This document shows, in pieces, positions 11,766-22,341 of a stretch of 64,000 nt of DNA (positions within the stretch are counted from its first letter, which is position 1; every line of letters starts with the position of its first letter). The notes below the pieces were generated by a model. It had not been told where the DNA came from and did not search any database. It saw only the letters and a program-made list of their open reading frames with translations. Made by a program: the position numbers and the translations under genes. Origin of the DNA: Diphasiastrum complanatum (taxonomy: Eukaryota > Streptophyta > Lycopodiopsida > Lycopodiales > Lycopodiaceae); assembly GCA_029204225.1 (NCBI GenBank), contig CM055101.1, forward strand, positions 7,812,931-7,876,930, read 5' to 3'.

Positions 11766-12395
11766 ACATGTTTAAGTGATCTAGTCTTTGATGCCAAACA
11801 TGAGCATCAAAATTACTCACAATAAGTGCATAATCGTGACTCAAGATATACAAATTTTCTTCTCTGTGTGCAAAGAGGATTTCATTAGAGTTCCCATCAA
11901 AAATAGTACATCGGCTAGCAACAAACAAAGTTCTATAGTCTTGATCACTGATCTTGCTAATAGATAATATTTTTTTTTTTTAATTTGGGTATGTAAAGTA
12001 CAACATTTAGTTGTCTAGTAATGTCATTAGGAAATTGGAGTCGAATGGAGCCTTGGCCTTCAACTTTGTGTGAACTTGAGTCGCCGAAGAAAATGTACTT
12101 TGAATCTATTGCTGTGAGAGTAAAAAATAGGTTCTTACATGGTGTCATGTACTGTGAAGCACTTGAATCAAGATACCATTGATAGTCATCTCTACTTGGT
12201 TGGTCTTGTACCATCAGCGTCTTGTCCTCTTCTTGTGGATTTTTGATAGTGTCAGAGCCTCTCTCTTGGTGCTGTTGCATCTTCTTCCTCGCTTCATTGT
12301 GCTTCAGGATACGACAATCCTTAATGTCGTGGTTTGATCTTTTGCAATATTTTCAAAAGAGTTTGGTCTTGGATGATTGATGTTGATTGTGTTGT
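11766..12395 (-). pseudogene. C1 copy A: Gag end and protease
   Basis: The 11957-12280 frame reads WYLDSSASQYMTPCKNLF, the Copia protease site with Asp-Ser-Ser in place of Asp-Ser-Gly. SSHKVEGQGSIRLQFP and VVLYIPKL follow, and after a frameshift the start of GAG-pre-integrase with VWHQRLDHLNM. Upstream, the CRILKHNEARKKMQ knuckle region is cut at 12,395. Copy B continues through the rest of Gag, so Gag here was removed at a breakpoint. Confidence 0.82.
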
Positions 12396-12927
12396 TGTTA
12401 GTCTGATGTAGTAAGCAAGAAGACGAAAACACAGAATACATGTCTGCTTGCGTGCGAGACAATTATGTCTAGGATCCGAAGATCCAACAGTCCGTTAGTA
12501 AGTGGGACAATCACTCATGAGAGAACTGTATTTCTCTCATGCCAATGCACTACGTGGATCTGCATGCAGTGCTTGAAGAATCAGAGAGAAAACTAATAGA
12601 TGATCTTGTAGCCATTGTGCACATGTCATTTTACAATGTATGATCTTGAATGCAAATGTGTCTACTGTTATTTGTGTGTTTGATTCTCTCATTCATTTAA
12701 TTCTGCACATTGGTTGAAACTTTGTTGAATGCTATATTAATCTATAAATGTAGATCAACAGTGCTTGACTACATTTTGGAGGACTGTGGGAGTGATTTAG
12801 CTGGCAGTGTCCAGCGATCGCATCTGAAATCCATCCGAATTGCATTGAATCGACTGTTTCGTTTTTGTGACTATTTCGCGATCATGACTACGACTGCACA
12901 GGCAAATTCGTCATCAAATCTCATGTT
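12396..12927 (+). repeat. LTR-C copy, edges unclear
   Basis: The right part (12,730-12,927) matches 5,021-5,197. The left part has no second copy in the window, so its start is set by the end of C1 homology. It has no primer-binding site of its own. Instead it runs into the last bases of a C2 LTR, showing a truncation or recombination at about 12,928. Confidence 0.55.
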
Positions 12928-12992
12928 AAAGTTCTCTATGTTGGAGCTCTGTTTTCTATTCTGCACCTAATCTCTTCAAGAGCCACCCAACA
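12928..12992 (+). repeat. C2 5' LTR, last part only
   Basis: GTTAAAGTTCTCTATGTTGGAGC... to AGCCACCCAACA matches the final bases of the full C2 LTR at 40,844-41,813. Only about 65 of 970 bp remain. Confidence 0.8.
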
Positions 12993-12993
12993 G

Positions 12994-13029
12994 TGGTATT
13001 AGAGCACCCAACAGAGTGGTATCAGAGCC
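12994..13029 (+). other. C2 primer-binding site, duplicated
   Basis: TGGTATTAGAGC at 12994-13005 (one mismatch to the tRNA-Met complement) is followed by ACCCAACA and a perfect TGGTATCAGAGCC at 13017-13029. A tandem copy of the LTR-end/primer-site unit has formed. At 41,817 the unit occurs once. Confidence 0.8.
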
Positions 13030-13086
13030 ATCATTCCAAACTACTATTAATATTTGTAACTGTTTACTATACTTAGATCATTCATC

Positions 13087-14232
13087 ATGGAAAGAACATC
13101 TTCAGAAATCTGTTTGATCAACAAGTTCAATGGTGATGACTTCCACATGTGAAAGCTCAAGATGAAGATAATACAAAAGAAGGACTCTAGGGATACGTCA
13201 ACGGTATAATAGCCAAGCCAGCTAAACTTGACATGCTGACCGCCTAGGAAGCTAAGGATGACAAAGCTCTTGCCATTGTATCTTTGAATTTTAAAGATTC
13301 ACAAATAGCTCATGTAGTTAATTGTTCCATCTCCAAAGAGGCATGGGACATTCTTACTGGTCTATATGAAACAACAGATGTATCGACTCGTCTCTTCTTG
13401 AGAAAGAAGTTCTTGTCACTCAAGATGAGTGAAGCAACCCCATTCACTGATCATCTTAACAAATTCAAACAACTACTCAATCAATTAGTTGTAGTAGGTT
13501 TGCCAATATCGGACGAAGATGCTAACATGTCTTTTCTGTCCAGTCTTCCTCCCTCTTACGACAATCTAGTATTGCTACTTAGCAATGCTCTTGACCTGTC
13601 TCTACAAAAGGTGACAACGAGTTTATTATAGGAAGAAGTAAGAAGGAAAATCTTATTTACGTCGAATTCGAAGATAGTCACTCTATTCAAATAAGCAATA
13701 GCTCCTGAAGAAGAAATCTTTGAAGGACAAGAAGACAAAAGTTGAGCAAACAGATTCAGACCAACAATCGCAACCGCACAATCGACAACATCAAAAGCCT
13801 AAGACCAGACTCTTCTGCAAGTACTACAAGAGAACCAACCACGACATCAAGGATTGTCGAGTTCTCAAGCATAACGAAGCAAAAAAGATGTAGCAGGATG
13901 GAGGATATGATTATGCCAGAACCTCTCATGAAGACCCAACTCTGTTAATGATACAAGACGAACCCATTAGAGATGCATTGGATTGGTATCTCGATTCTGG
14001 TGCTTTCAGCACATGACTTCATGTAAGTCCTTATTCAAAGACCTCACACCAATAGATTTGAAGTATGTCAAGTGCACTGCAAATTGAAGTCAAAGGATCT
14101 ATTCGTCTTTATCTTCCAAATGGTAAAATGACCTTGCTCAAGGATGTACTTTACGTACTCAAACTGACCAAAAATTTATTGTTAGTCAGCAAGTTCACTA
14201 ATCAGGACTGTAGAGCCTTGTTCAATTCAAAG
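13087..14232 (+). pseudogene. C2 Gag and protease, flipped part of copy A
   Basis: Starts ATGGAAAGAACATC; Gag reads INKFNGDDFHM, then a stop. The UBN2-type core follows at 13284-13631 (ISKEAWDILTGLYETTD, FLRKKFLSLKMSE, FLSSLPPSYDNLV). A degenerate knuckle region (KYYKRTNHDIKDCRVL-like) and protease (DWYLDSGAFSTxLHVSP-like, frame broken near 14,010) lead to SSALQIEVKGSIRLYLPNG at 14065-14232. It stops at CAATG, where the C1 LTR begins. It matches 63,172-64,000, which lies on the other strand. Confidence 0.85.
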
Positions 14233-14237
14233 CAATG

Positions 14238-14259
14238 TGCTGGAATTTAATCTAACTCC
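14238..14259 (+). repeat. C1 5' LTR, first 22 bp
   Basis: TGCTGGAATTTAATCTAACTCC follows CAATG (14,233-14,237). Like copy B at 63,166 it has TGCTGG where the 3' LTRs have TGTTGG, so it marks the 5' LTR of the same C1 insertion. It is interrupted here by the solo LTR. Confidence 0.85.
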
Positions 14260-14926
14260 TGTTAGAATTTAGCAATTTTCACATGGTTTTTGATGAATAT
14301 TAGACATCTATGTGGATCCACACGTGTGAGGACCTGTCCACACATGTGAAATGACACTTTTAATATTCAGATCTATTTTGATTAGCTTTCATTTGAGTCT
14401 AATATGACATCTCCTAAATTATAGGAGTTAGGTCCTAGATTGTAGGAATCTAGAAGGTCAACACAAACCACCAATGGATGATGTGACAAACTTGATAGAT
14501 CTTATCCAAAGTGGATATGGATAAGTACAATGAGATGTCCTACACATGTTGGATGTAGCTTAGAGAGAGATTATGGTGAATTTGTACTTGATCCATGATG
14601 GATCCATTATTGAGCAATGATGAGAAATCTTGGTTTGTGAAGCTATCATTGTGTTTTGACTCTCTTAAGCACTTTCTTTGTGGATGACTACTCTGTAAAT
14701 GATAAGTGAACTATTTCTCTGTTATCAGGGCGTACAGTAGCTGTACTTCACACATGTGAAGCCGTGGATCATCTTTTTTTATTGTTCTTGCTTGGAAACA
14801 CAAAGATTGTCAAGTAGAAGCTAGATTTGGAAGCTAGTCTTGATATAGATCAAGATCCCAAGCTACCAATCACTCTTTGTGATCATTTGTAGATCAATTT
14901 CAGTCCATAAACTCTGAAATTTGACA
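14260..14926 (+). mobile_element. solo LTR (667 bp) with target duplication ACTCC
   Basis: Starts TGTTAGAATTT and ends AAATTTGACA. ACTCC stands on both sides (14,255-14,259 and 14,927-14,931), and removing one copy plus the LTR restores the C1 LTR sequence. No internal region or second LTR is present, so it arose by recombination between two LTRs. It carries CACACGTGTG (14,319), CACACATGTG (14,339) and TTCACACATGTGAA (14,747). Its right half resembles the C3 LTR. Confidence 0.85.
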
Positions 14927-14931
14927 ACTCC

Positions 14932-15085
14932 TACTCATCCCAACAACTCTTCTTCCTTCTCTCAATATTACTCTCTCAAATGAAACCTGCAGAAAATAGA
15001 CTGTTTTTCAATAGTCTATACTTTTAGACTGATTATTGCTATAGTCTGTATTTTTCTTCCCAAATTTTGATAGGTGAAAAACCCG
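14932..15085 (+). repeat. C1 5' LTR continuation, truncated
   Basis: TACTCATCCCAACAACTC... through AAACCTGCAGAAAATAGACTG to GTGAAAAACCCGACACTGT matches the first part of the C1 LTR (compare 62,990-63,145 on the minus strand). Similarity ends near 15,085, leaving about 1 kb of the LTR missing. Confidence 0.8.
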
Positions 15086-15409
15086 ACACTGTATATCTAT
15101 CAAGTATCATCCAGTAAGTATATAGTCATCCTGTGTAGTTTTTAGATTAAAGTAATTAAACATCTACAACTAATCAAGAAATTACAAGAGTGGCAGATCA
15201 GCCACGACCTAGAGTGTATCTACTGATGTCATGCCATCAAATCAGACATCCGTACTTCTGGGTACTTGCATAATCTTGTTGGCACTCTTTGGAGTGTGAG
15301 GGCAGAAAAGAGTTTCGCGACGTTTTTCATGTCGCGTCATTTGTTTCATTTATGTCGTCTGACTTTCTCGTGCTGGATCGCAAAAGATTCTCGTTCACGA
15401 ATCTTTCAC
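15086..15409. other. probable C4 LTR/3' end, edges unclear
   Basis: No gene is seen. The region lies just beyond the RNase H end of the minus-strand C4 fragment, where its 3' untranslated part and LTR would lie. It has runs of TTCGTGTC and CGCGACG. No second copy exists in the window to set LTR limits. Confidence 0.35.
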
Positions 15410-16290
15410 ATTCGTGTCTTCTCATCAGGTGTTCGCGAATCTTTCGTGTTTCGTGTCTCTTGACTTTCGTGTTCGTGAACATTTTTGTTAGGCAGAGGGC
15501 TGAAAGCTAGCAAGGCTTTGTAAACAAAAACATTTTGTTTCTTCAGTTCCCTCTCAAAGCATGATAGCTTTACAATCCCAAGACTACTCCTCTGTCTCTC
15601 AAAAAGTCCTCTGTCCAGGGCTTTGGTGAAGATGTCGGCAACCATATCTTTTCGTTTCGATGAAGGTGATCTGCAACATCTTCTTCTCAATTAGATCCCT
15701 AATCAAGTGGTACTTGATCACAACGTGCTTTGTTCTCAAATGGAACACGAGATCTTTTGTTAGATGTATTGCAGAGGTGTTATCCATCTGCAAGACCAGA
15801 GGGTCGTTCTCTATTTCGCCCAATTTTTCCAGGAACTGCCTTAGCCAGATTATCTCGTTGGCCATCTTTGCTGCTACAACGTACTCTGCTTCGTAGGATG
15901 ACTGGGCCACAATGGTCTGCTTCTTGATGACCCAGAGAACTGCTACTCCTGATGCGATGGTGCATCCTCCTGAGACGCTTTTATAGTCGTCCTTAAGGGA
16001 TGCCCAACTAGCATCACTATAGGAAAGCATCTTGAAATCTGCATTACGACAATAAAACAAGCCATAATCCCTCGTTAATTGAAGATATTGCAAAATGTGT
16101 TTTGCAATCTTCCAATGTGTTGAGCCTAGATTCGTGCAGAATTGGCTCATACTGAATACTGCATAAGCAGTATCAGGACATGTGTTGTCTGCAAGGTACA
16201 TCAGTGATCCTATTAGCTTTCTGTAAGGTGTGAGCTGCATCTGTTCTCTCTCTTTCTTAGTCTTTGGACAATCATCGTTAGATTTGGGGA
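15410..16290 (-). pseudogene. C4: Copia RT end and RNase H
   Basis: The 15599-16294 frame begins at the RT tail and gives MQLTPYRKLIGSLMYLA, the CPDTAYAV block, RNase H with LSYSDASWA (first catalytic Asp), SSYEAEYVVAAKMANEIIWLR (Glu) and LQMDNTSAIHL (Asp). A frameshift near 15,650 moves on to DMVADIFTKALDRGLF. RNase H acidic residues are intact, but the element is cut at about 16,290 by oppositely oriented C5. The DKGEIE-type and KKQTIVAQS spellings differ from C1-C3, so it is a separate family. Confidence 0.87.
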
Positions 16291-17160
16291 ACATACATTA
16301 TTGTCTAGGGATAGAAGTTAAAAGGAACAAAGAAAAAGGGTTGATCGGCATTAGTCAAGGAAAATACATCAGAGATGTGATAAGAAAATTCAAGATGGGG
16401 GATTGCAATCCTATGAGCACTCCTCTAGAACTTGGGATAAGGCTAAGCAAGGACATGTGTCCTACAGGTGAGGATGACAGAGATGGAATGTGCAATTGTC
16501 CATATAGCAATTTGATAGGTTCATCAATGTATGCTATGGTCTGTACCAGACCAGACATAGCTACTGCTGTTGGAAAACTCAGTCAGTACTCGTCAAATCC
16601 AGGAAAGGAACATTGGAACGCAGCAAAGAGAGTTCTACGCTACCTAAAAGGAACTGATGGATTGGGGATAATCTATAGAGGGAGCATAGCTGAAACCACA
16701 TGTTATACGGATTCTGATTGGGGGGGAGATATTGACGACCGCAAATCCACCAGCGGATATGTCTTCATGAAAGCTGGTGGAGCAATCACTTGGGCAAGCT
16801 TGAAGCAAAGATCAGTGACCCTATCCTCTATAGAGGTGGAGTTTGTGGGACTATGCCAAGCCACTAAAGAATACATCTGGTTAATCAACATGTGCAAAGA
16901 ATCAAGGATCAGTGACAAAGGTTTCACCATATTCATTGACAACCAAGGATCAATCCATATATGCAGGAACAGAGGTTTTCATAAGCGCAACAAACATATC
17001 AGTCTGCAAAGACTTGGTTCAATCTGGTTTTGTCAATTTGAATTATTGTAGCATTGAGGATATGATAGCAAACATAATGACTAAGTGTTTAAGTAGAGAT
17101 AAGTTCATAAGATTAAGAAATCAAATGGGACTTGAAAATGTAGATGATGCTTTGACATAG
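16272..17160 (+). pseudogene. C5: Copia RT end and RNase H (3' half)
   Basis: From about 16,275 the frame reads DLGNIHYCLGIEVKRN, then the KMGDCNPMSTPLE tail and CPYSNLIGSSMYAMVCTRPDI. RNase H follows with CYTDSDWGGDIDDRKSTSGY, SSIEVEFVGLCQATKEYIWL and IFIDNQGSIHI. A frameshift near 16,990 moves to the C-terminus (SIEDMIANIMTKCLSRDKF...DDALT, stop at 17,160). It is a fairly well kept domain (TLSS-IE where TLSSTE is usual). The 5' half of the same family, with its LTR, is at 46,767-47,593. Confidence 0.88.
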
Positions 17161-17177
17161 TTGAATGAGTTGGAGTT

Positions 17178-17486
17178 TGTTGGAATAGACATCCAATATG
17201 CCAAAGCACATGTCATATGAGCGGATTCAGTTAGTTAGGATGATGATGTGGCATAGGCTACGTGGTTAAATGATTTCTTGGCAAGTATGTGAAGCATGGT
17301 CTTCTTGACCTGTGAAACAAGTTACTATATGTAAAAGCTTTAATTAATGAGTACGTACGTTTTTCTGTCTCCTACGCTATTGTTCAAGCATCTGTCATCT
17401 TTCGAATGGTCTGATTTCTTTGTGATTAATTCTCTGTAATCGTTGCCATTGTTCTGTGAAAGCTGTCAGGATTGGAAATTCCAATA
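17178..17486 (+). repeat. C5 3' LTR (309 bp)
   Basis: TGTTGGAATAGACATCC ... GGAAATTCCAATA follows the RNase H stop after a short purine-rich GAGTTGGAGTT. The copy at 46,767-47,075 has the same length and about 95% identity by eye. The LTR ends in TA rather than CA in both copies. Confidence 0.88.
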
Positions 17487-18038
17487 AGGCGCCTCTTCCT
17501 CAATAGTCCCAACTCTTTATGTCTGCTGCCAACACTTCACAAATTGTGCATAAGAAAATTTTCTCCATGGAATCCGTACCATTTAGCGCGCTTCAATCAA
17601 AGCAAAAGATTTGACTAACATATCATGTTCAGTCCGCTTTCCAAAAAAAACTTGGCTCATCCACCTGCTAACAATCCCAATGTAGAAGACTTGCATAAAC
17701 TCAAACGGTAACCCTGGTCCTTTGACAAAGCCTGTGGTGGAAAGAAATTATTATGGTGATAGAAGGAACCTTGAGTTCATCAAAATTGAATGGTAACTCG
17801 AAAGCAGTACAATATGCTTCTTCTATGATTTCCATGCTGACTTCACAAACCCTGGTACAATAACTTCCATTCGCACAGCTACAGAATTGATTATAAATTC
17901 TTTAGTAGCATCCTCTACCTTATTAGGTTGGAAATTTGTCAAATGCTGCAGCTTCAACTCCCCTAAATGAGTTTAAATCAAGTTCACGTTTACTTCATAA
18001 CGATGTATGAAATTGAACATCTTCGTGATGGTTGCCAT
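17487..18038 (-). pseudogene. E left arm: start of Gag-like protein
   Basis: On the minus strand, ATG at 18,038 opens MATITKMFNFIHRYEVNVN. Blocks follow in shifting frames: EDATKEFIINSVAVRMEV, EEAYCTAFELPFNFDELK, GPGLPFEFMQVFYIGIVSRWM and GKRTEHDMLVKSFALIEAR, ending at IEEEAP beside the C5 LTR (17,486). I do not recognise the fold. Position after integrase and before a coiled-coil part (44,995-46,766) suggests the N-terminus of the large Gag of a second, tandem E. The right arm holds the same start but is cut at 38,614. Confidence 0.5.
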
Positions 18039-18404
18039 AGTGATTGATGCATGTAGTACTAAACTACAAGCAGATGGAATGCTAAATAGGAAGCCAGAAT
18101 CTCAAAGACGCTTATAACCACATAAAACAGTGCAACTGCAAAACTTAGAACATCCACTAATGTAGAATTCACCGTAACCTCAATAATATTGTAAAACCGC
18201 AACATACCCGAAAATCACAAAAGGATCAGATCCTTCAAAACCGTAAACCCGTGAAACCAATAATTCCAAAGAAAACGTAGATATCTTACCCCACAAAATC
18301 CAGAAACACACAAGTAAAAGAAAGTCTAAATTACAAAATCATAGTTGAGGCCATACACTCCATAAAACCCCAAGACATCACAAAAGAGTGACACCAAAAT
18401 ACTA

Positions 18405-18758
18405 CTATAACCTGCAGATCATCTTTTGCTTGATTCGCACAACATCTCCTACCAAAATTATCACAAAGAACAAAATGATGTCGTCTACCAAGAGTAACAC
18501 AATACTAACGCCAGACAGTTTGTAGTCCCTGTTCCATATCTCAAACCCCTCAAAGTGCTCCATTTCCATAGTTGCAATATGCTGATTATGTTGTCGTACA
18601 AACATGGTCACCAAATTCTTCTTCAATTGTAGCATCTGATTCACTAGGCTGTCATTGATGACGACGAGGTCTTCTTGGCACATTACCAACATCCATTTTG
18701 GCAAAACAGAAAAGAACTCAGAAATAAATCGCACAAAAACAATCCAAACAAGCACCAT
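18405..18758 (-). CDS. E left arm: 117-aa membrane-protein-like ORF
   Basis: An uninterrupted 117-codon frame. It has a hydrophobic N-terminus (residues 1-28, MVLVWIVFVRFISEFF...), a polar heptad-like middle (about 45-80) and a second hydrophobic segment (about 82-105, IVLLLVDDIILFFVIILVG), ending in a basic tail. It lies downstream of integrase, where some plant retroelements carry an envelope-like gene, and the right arm (37493-37846) encodes the identical protein. It could also be a chance frame in the E LTR or 3' region. It has no similarity I can name. Confidence 0.4.
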   Translation of the reverse strand: MVLVWIVFVRFISEFFSVLPKWMLVMCQEDLVVINDSLVNQMLQLKKNLVTMFVRQHNQHIATMEMEHFEGFEIWNRDYKLSGVSIVLLLVDDIILFFVIILVGDVVRIKQKMICRL

Positions 18759-18999
18759 CTTAATCTTATGTAACCGAAATTCTAATCATGAATCCATATA
18801 GTTAAAAACAATTCCACAACAAATAAAAAAGACTGGATATGGATCCTCCCGAAAATGAACAAAACCTAGGCCTCAAAAGAATAACAGATAACATCCTACC
18901 CAAAAGAAAAGTACGGGCTATATACACGTGAGTTACATCACAATGCACAAACCCCCAAAATATCACTTCCTTGGGGTTCTCCGTATTACTACCGTACCA

Positions 19000-20466
19000 T
19001 TACTCCTCAAGATACCGTCAATTAAAAGCAATTCCTACTTGGACAATATCAAACAATAAATAGATTAAACCTCTATTAGCATCCATCTTTGCTTCATGAG
19101 GATAATACAATTTGTTGTTGACAACGAAAGGAATACTCGACGGATGATGCCCTGAAATCAGCACATTATTACCAAACATATCCAAAATCTGATACGGTTC
19201 TTTCGAATGTTGTCCTTGGACTTCAAAGTATTTGTAATGTTGTCTAGGTAATACAACACCAAGTTGCCCTTTTCCAATTTTCGTTCATGTATATGGTGAT
19301 TAAACCATCACACTTGATGTTGTTTAGCTATCCAATTCTGCCAATAAGCATGACCGCGATGTTCTTTTAGCTTCTCCAAAACATGCAGCCGATCATGCAA
19401 AATCTCATCTGGCCACATGTTATAGCAGCCTATACTTGTAAAGTTGGTAGAATGAATTCATATGACATTGAAGCGTCTGCACCATACACCAATTGAAAGG
19501 GTGTAAAATCCATGGATGTCTTGTGAGCAATGTGATAGGCCCATAATGCTGGTTGTAGAAAAGCATGCCAAGAGCCACCTTTCTCCAACACTTGCTTCCC
19601 AAGAATACTCTTTAGAATCTTGTTGGTAGCCTTAGCATGTCCATTGCCCTACGGATAGTAAGAGGTTGACGTCTTGTGTACAATCCTAAACAAATACATT
19701 AACCCTACAATCACGTCATTAATAAAATGCGGTCCTCGATCATCTCCAAAGGACAACCAAACCTCGTTAGAATATTTTAAAATATGAATTTAGCTGTCGA
19801 CTTTGCAATGTCATCGCGTAAAGCCTTTGCCTCGGCCCATTTGGTAGCCTAATCAGTAGCTACCACAATGTAAACATGGCCATTCTTGGACGATGGATTA
19901 ATTTTCCCAATAAAATCCACCTTTGGAATGGTTTAATCAGTTGCAGAGGCAACAATGGATAATCCATGGTGGGTACCGGCCTCCTTGCCTTTCACAAGCA
20001 TCAAAATCCTTGCAATAGGCAGCCATTGCTTACAAACGGTAGGCCACCACGTTCCCAAATTGATATGAATCATCTTCTCCCAAGTGACCTACGTAGGATT
20101 TAAACAAGATGGTTCCTCTTTTAAAGTACGAGACTCCTCAATGATTTTTGAAAAGTTCTTTGGCCATTGCATCATTATCTTTTTTGTTGTATCCCTGTCT
20201 TCTGAATGCTCAGCCTCTGATGGACAAGAAACTGTCACTTTCCGTGACTCCCGAGTAACTTCTACAGTAAACAAATTGACCATTGTGGACAAATGCGCCT
20301 CTCCTACTGGTATGTAATCTGGAAATAAACTTCTCAAATGCAAGTCCTCTTCAAATTTTTCAATCATTGGAGTAAACAGCAACTCTTCCACTATTTCCAC
20401 ACGGAGATTCGTTCCCATGGGAGTGATATCATAGTCCATAATCAAGCACATGCTTATGATCCACAT
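19000..20466 (-). pseudogene. E left arm: Ty3/Gypsy integrase, broken
   Basis: From 20,466 downward: a 125-codon open linker, then WEKMIHINLGTWWPTVCKQWL (worn zinc region), PKVDFIGKINPSSKNGHVYIVVATD with the first Asp, LTRFGCPLEMIED with a lost GDRGxxF part, NGHAKATNKILKSIL where the catalytic Glu is Lys, and a C-terminal part with RLHVLEKLKEHR, EKGNLVL and NNVLISGHHPSSIPF. Stops interrupt it many times. It is gap-free against 35785-37240 in the right arm: coordinates of matching bases add up to 56,251 throughout. Confidence 0.85.
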
Positions 20467-20522
20467 CTAAGACTAAGAATAAAACTACATCCATTAACAC
20501 TACTCAAGTGAAGGTAAAAATT

Positions 20523-20698
<176 letters not shown>

Positions 20699-20788
20699 TA
20701 AGAAAGCATAAAAATGATCAATCCCAGCAATTAGGGTTGCCTTGATATCCATACACCCTCCAACAATATGGCGGTCCCATGACACCTC

Positions 20789-21692
20789 GTGATATTATTA
20801 CTTTTGACCTTTATAAGATGGTACCAATTCGATGTTTTCTAGGAAATAAACTTTTGCTCCCATGATCCACCCAACATGGCCGCATGGTAGTACAGTTGAG
20901 CTATTGGTAGTTGATTGGAAACCTTATATGATGCCATTGGAAGATTAGGATCAAAACACAATGTCGGCAAATAGTCGCCTCATCTTGTCGTTATGGATGT
21001 CAATTGAGCCAAGCCTTTTGAGAATATAGCTGACTGTCTGATCGCCAGAGCTGGTGAAAGAATATATTCTTGCGCATAGGCTTGAAGGGCCCTATGGAAG
21101 TCTACAAAAAACATATTTCAATTGAAGCTCTGATGGATGATCGGCCAATTTGGTATGTGGATGGTGATTCTATCCACTGGCACACCCTTTCATTGATTCC
21201 TTCTTAGCATGGACACATAATAAGGATCCACCCTTAGTTGGCGCGAGCTTGCCACATAACTCCAGATGGAATTTGGAGTTTTCTCAAATACTGTTCGACG
21301 CCATGGTGGTTGCTCTCCCAAAACTGACAGCTTGTAAAACTCCTTGCTGGCTTCAATCTCTGATGTCTTAAACTTGATACCCCAGCCACCCCTCGAAGAT
21401 TCATGTGGATGTTGTTTTAGAAAGTTTTGAATCTCCTCTTTGATGGTGATTGGTCTTCGAGGAGTGGAGTGGCCATATTGGGTTGTTATTGCTTGTTAAT
21501 GAGAAATTCTTGTGCCTATTGCATGGCTATAGCCACAAAATTCCAAAATTCCAAAATGCCATAAGTCATGAAACTCCTTCTGGCCTCTGGTAAGAATATG
21601 TTGTTTTGTTTGTTTCACCTGTTGTTGGAAGGCCTCTTTCCAACCACAATACAAACGCCAAAATAGCGGATATGACACATCTACATAATGTA
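20789..21692 (-). pseudogene. E left arm: Gag-like C-terminal part
   Basis: Minus-strand mirror of 34577-35480. It begins at the C8 LTR edge with YVDVSYPLFWRLYCGWKEAFQQQ, passes through TIKEEIQNFLKQHPHESSRGGWGIKF and ends in broken frames (GSIDIHNDKMRRLFADIVF) before the microsatellite. The VDVSYP block recurs at 45,470 in a related coiled-coil protein. Function unknown; it precedes integrase with no RT between, so the pol middle has been lost. Confidence 0.5.
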
Positions 21693-22341
21693 TGTGAGAG
21701 ATTTCAACTAGTTTAGTCTAGTTTAGTCATTTTTTGGTAAATTGTCAATAAGAGGCCAAAACTCATTTTAGACTTAGAGATAAACTTTTTGAAGTTAGTT
21801 TAAAATACATTCAATAAACACTTTTTGAAAGTGTGGGAAAGTTGGTAGTCGAGTTTGAGAGAGATTCAAATTTGAACTTCGGGGTACATTGAATCTAGAC
21901 CCAAAAATAGTAGGGTTTACATTTTGGAGGGAAAGCCAAGTGGCCAAATAGGGTTTGGACACTCTATAAAAGGATGTAACTAGTGGAGAGACACATCTTC
22001 TCTCTTCTCTCTCTTATTTCATCATTATACATGGTTCTCTTTGGGTTCTACTACTCATTGATGCACTCTCATGATGTTATCTTGCAATTCTATGTGTAAG
22101 ATGATCCTTTATTGTTATTTTTGGTTTCACATGTGTGAAATATAGTAGGGTACTGTAATTGTATGGACAAAAAACATATTTTATGTTTTGGTTCATTTTT
22201 TATCAGTATCTCTTAGAGTTTGCATCTCATTTTGTATGTAGATGCTGATTTTTCTACATTGGCAGGATTGTTGTTTGCTCCTTATTGTAACCAAAGATTT
22301 GGGACATGGATTGGATCTTGGATGATCTGAAATCCTTCACA
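21693..22341 (+). repeat. C8 5' LTR, deleted left-arm copy (649 bp)
   Basis: TGTGAGAGATTTCAACTAG ... GAAATCCTTCACA followed by TGGTATCAGAGC. TATA box TATAAAAG at 21,965 and palindrome TTTCACATGTGTGAAA at 22,125. It sits at the same position in E as the full C8 of the right arm (21,693 + 34,576 = 56,269). Confidence 0.92.

Noticed and set aside
15266-15927. Overlapping plus-strand frames
   Set aside because: Antisense of the C4 RNase H and its 3' end; no motifs of their own.
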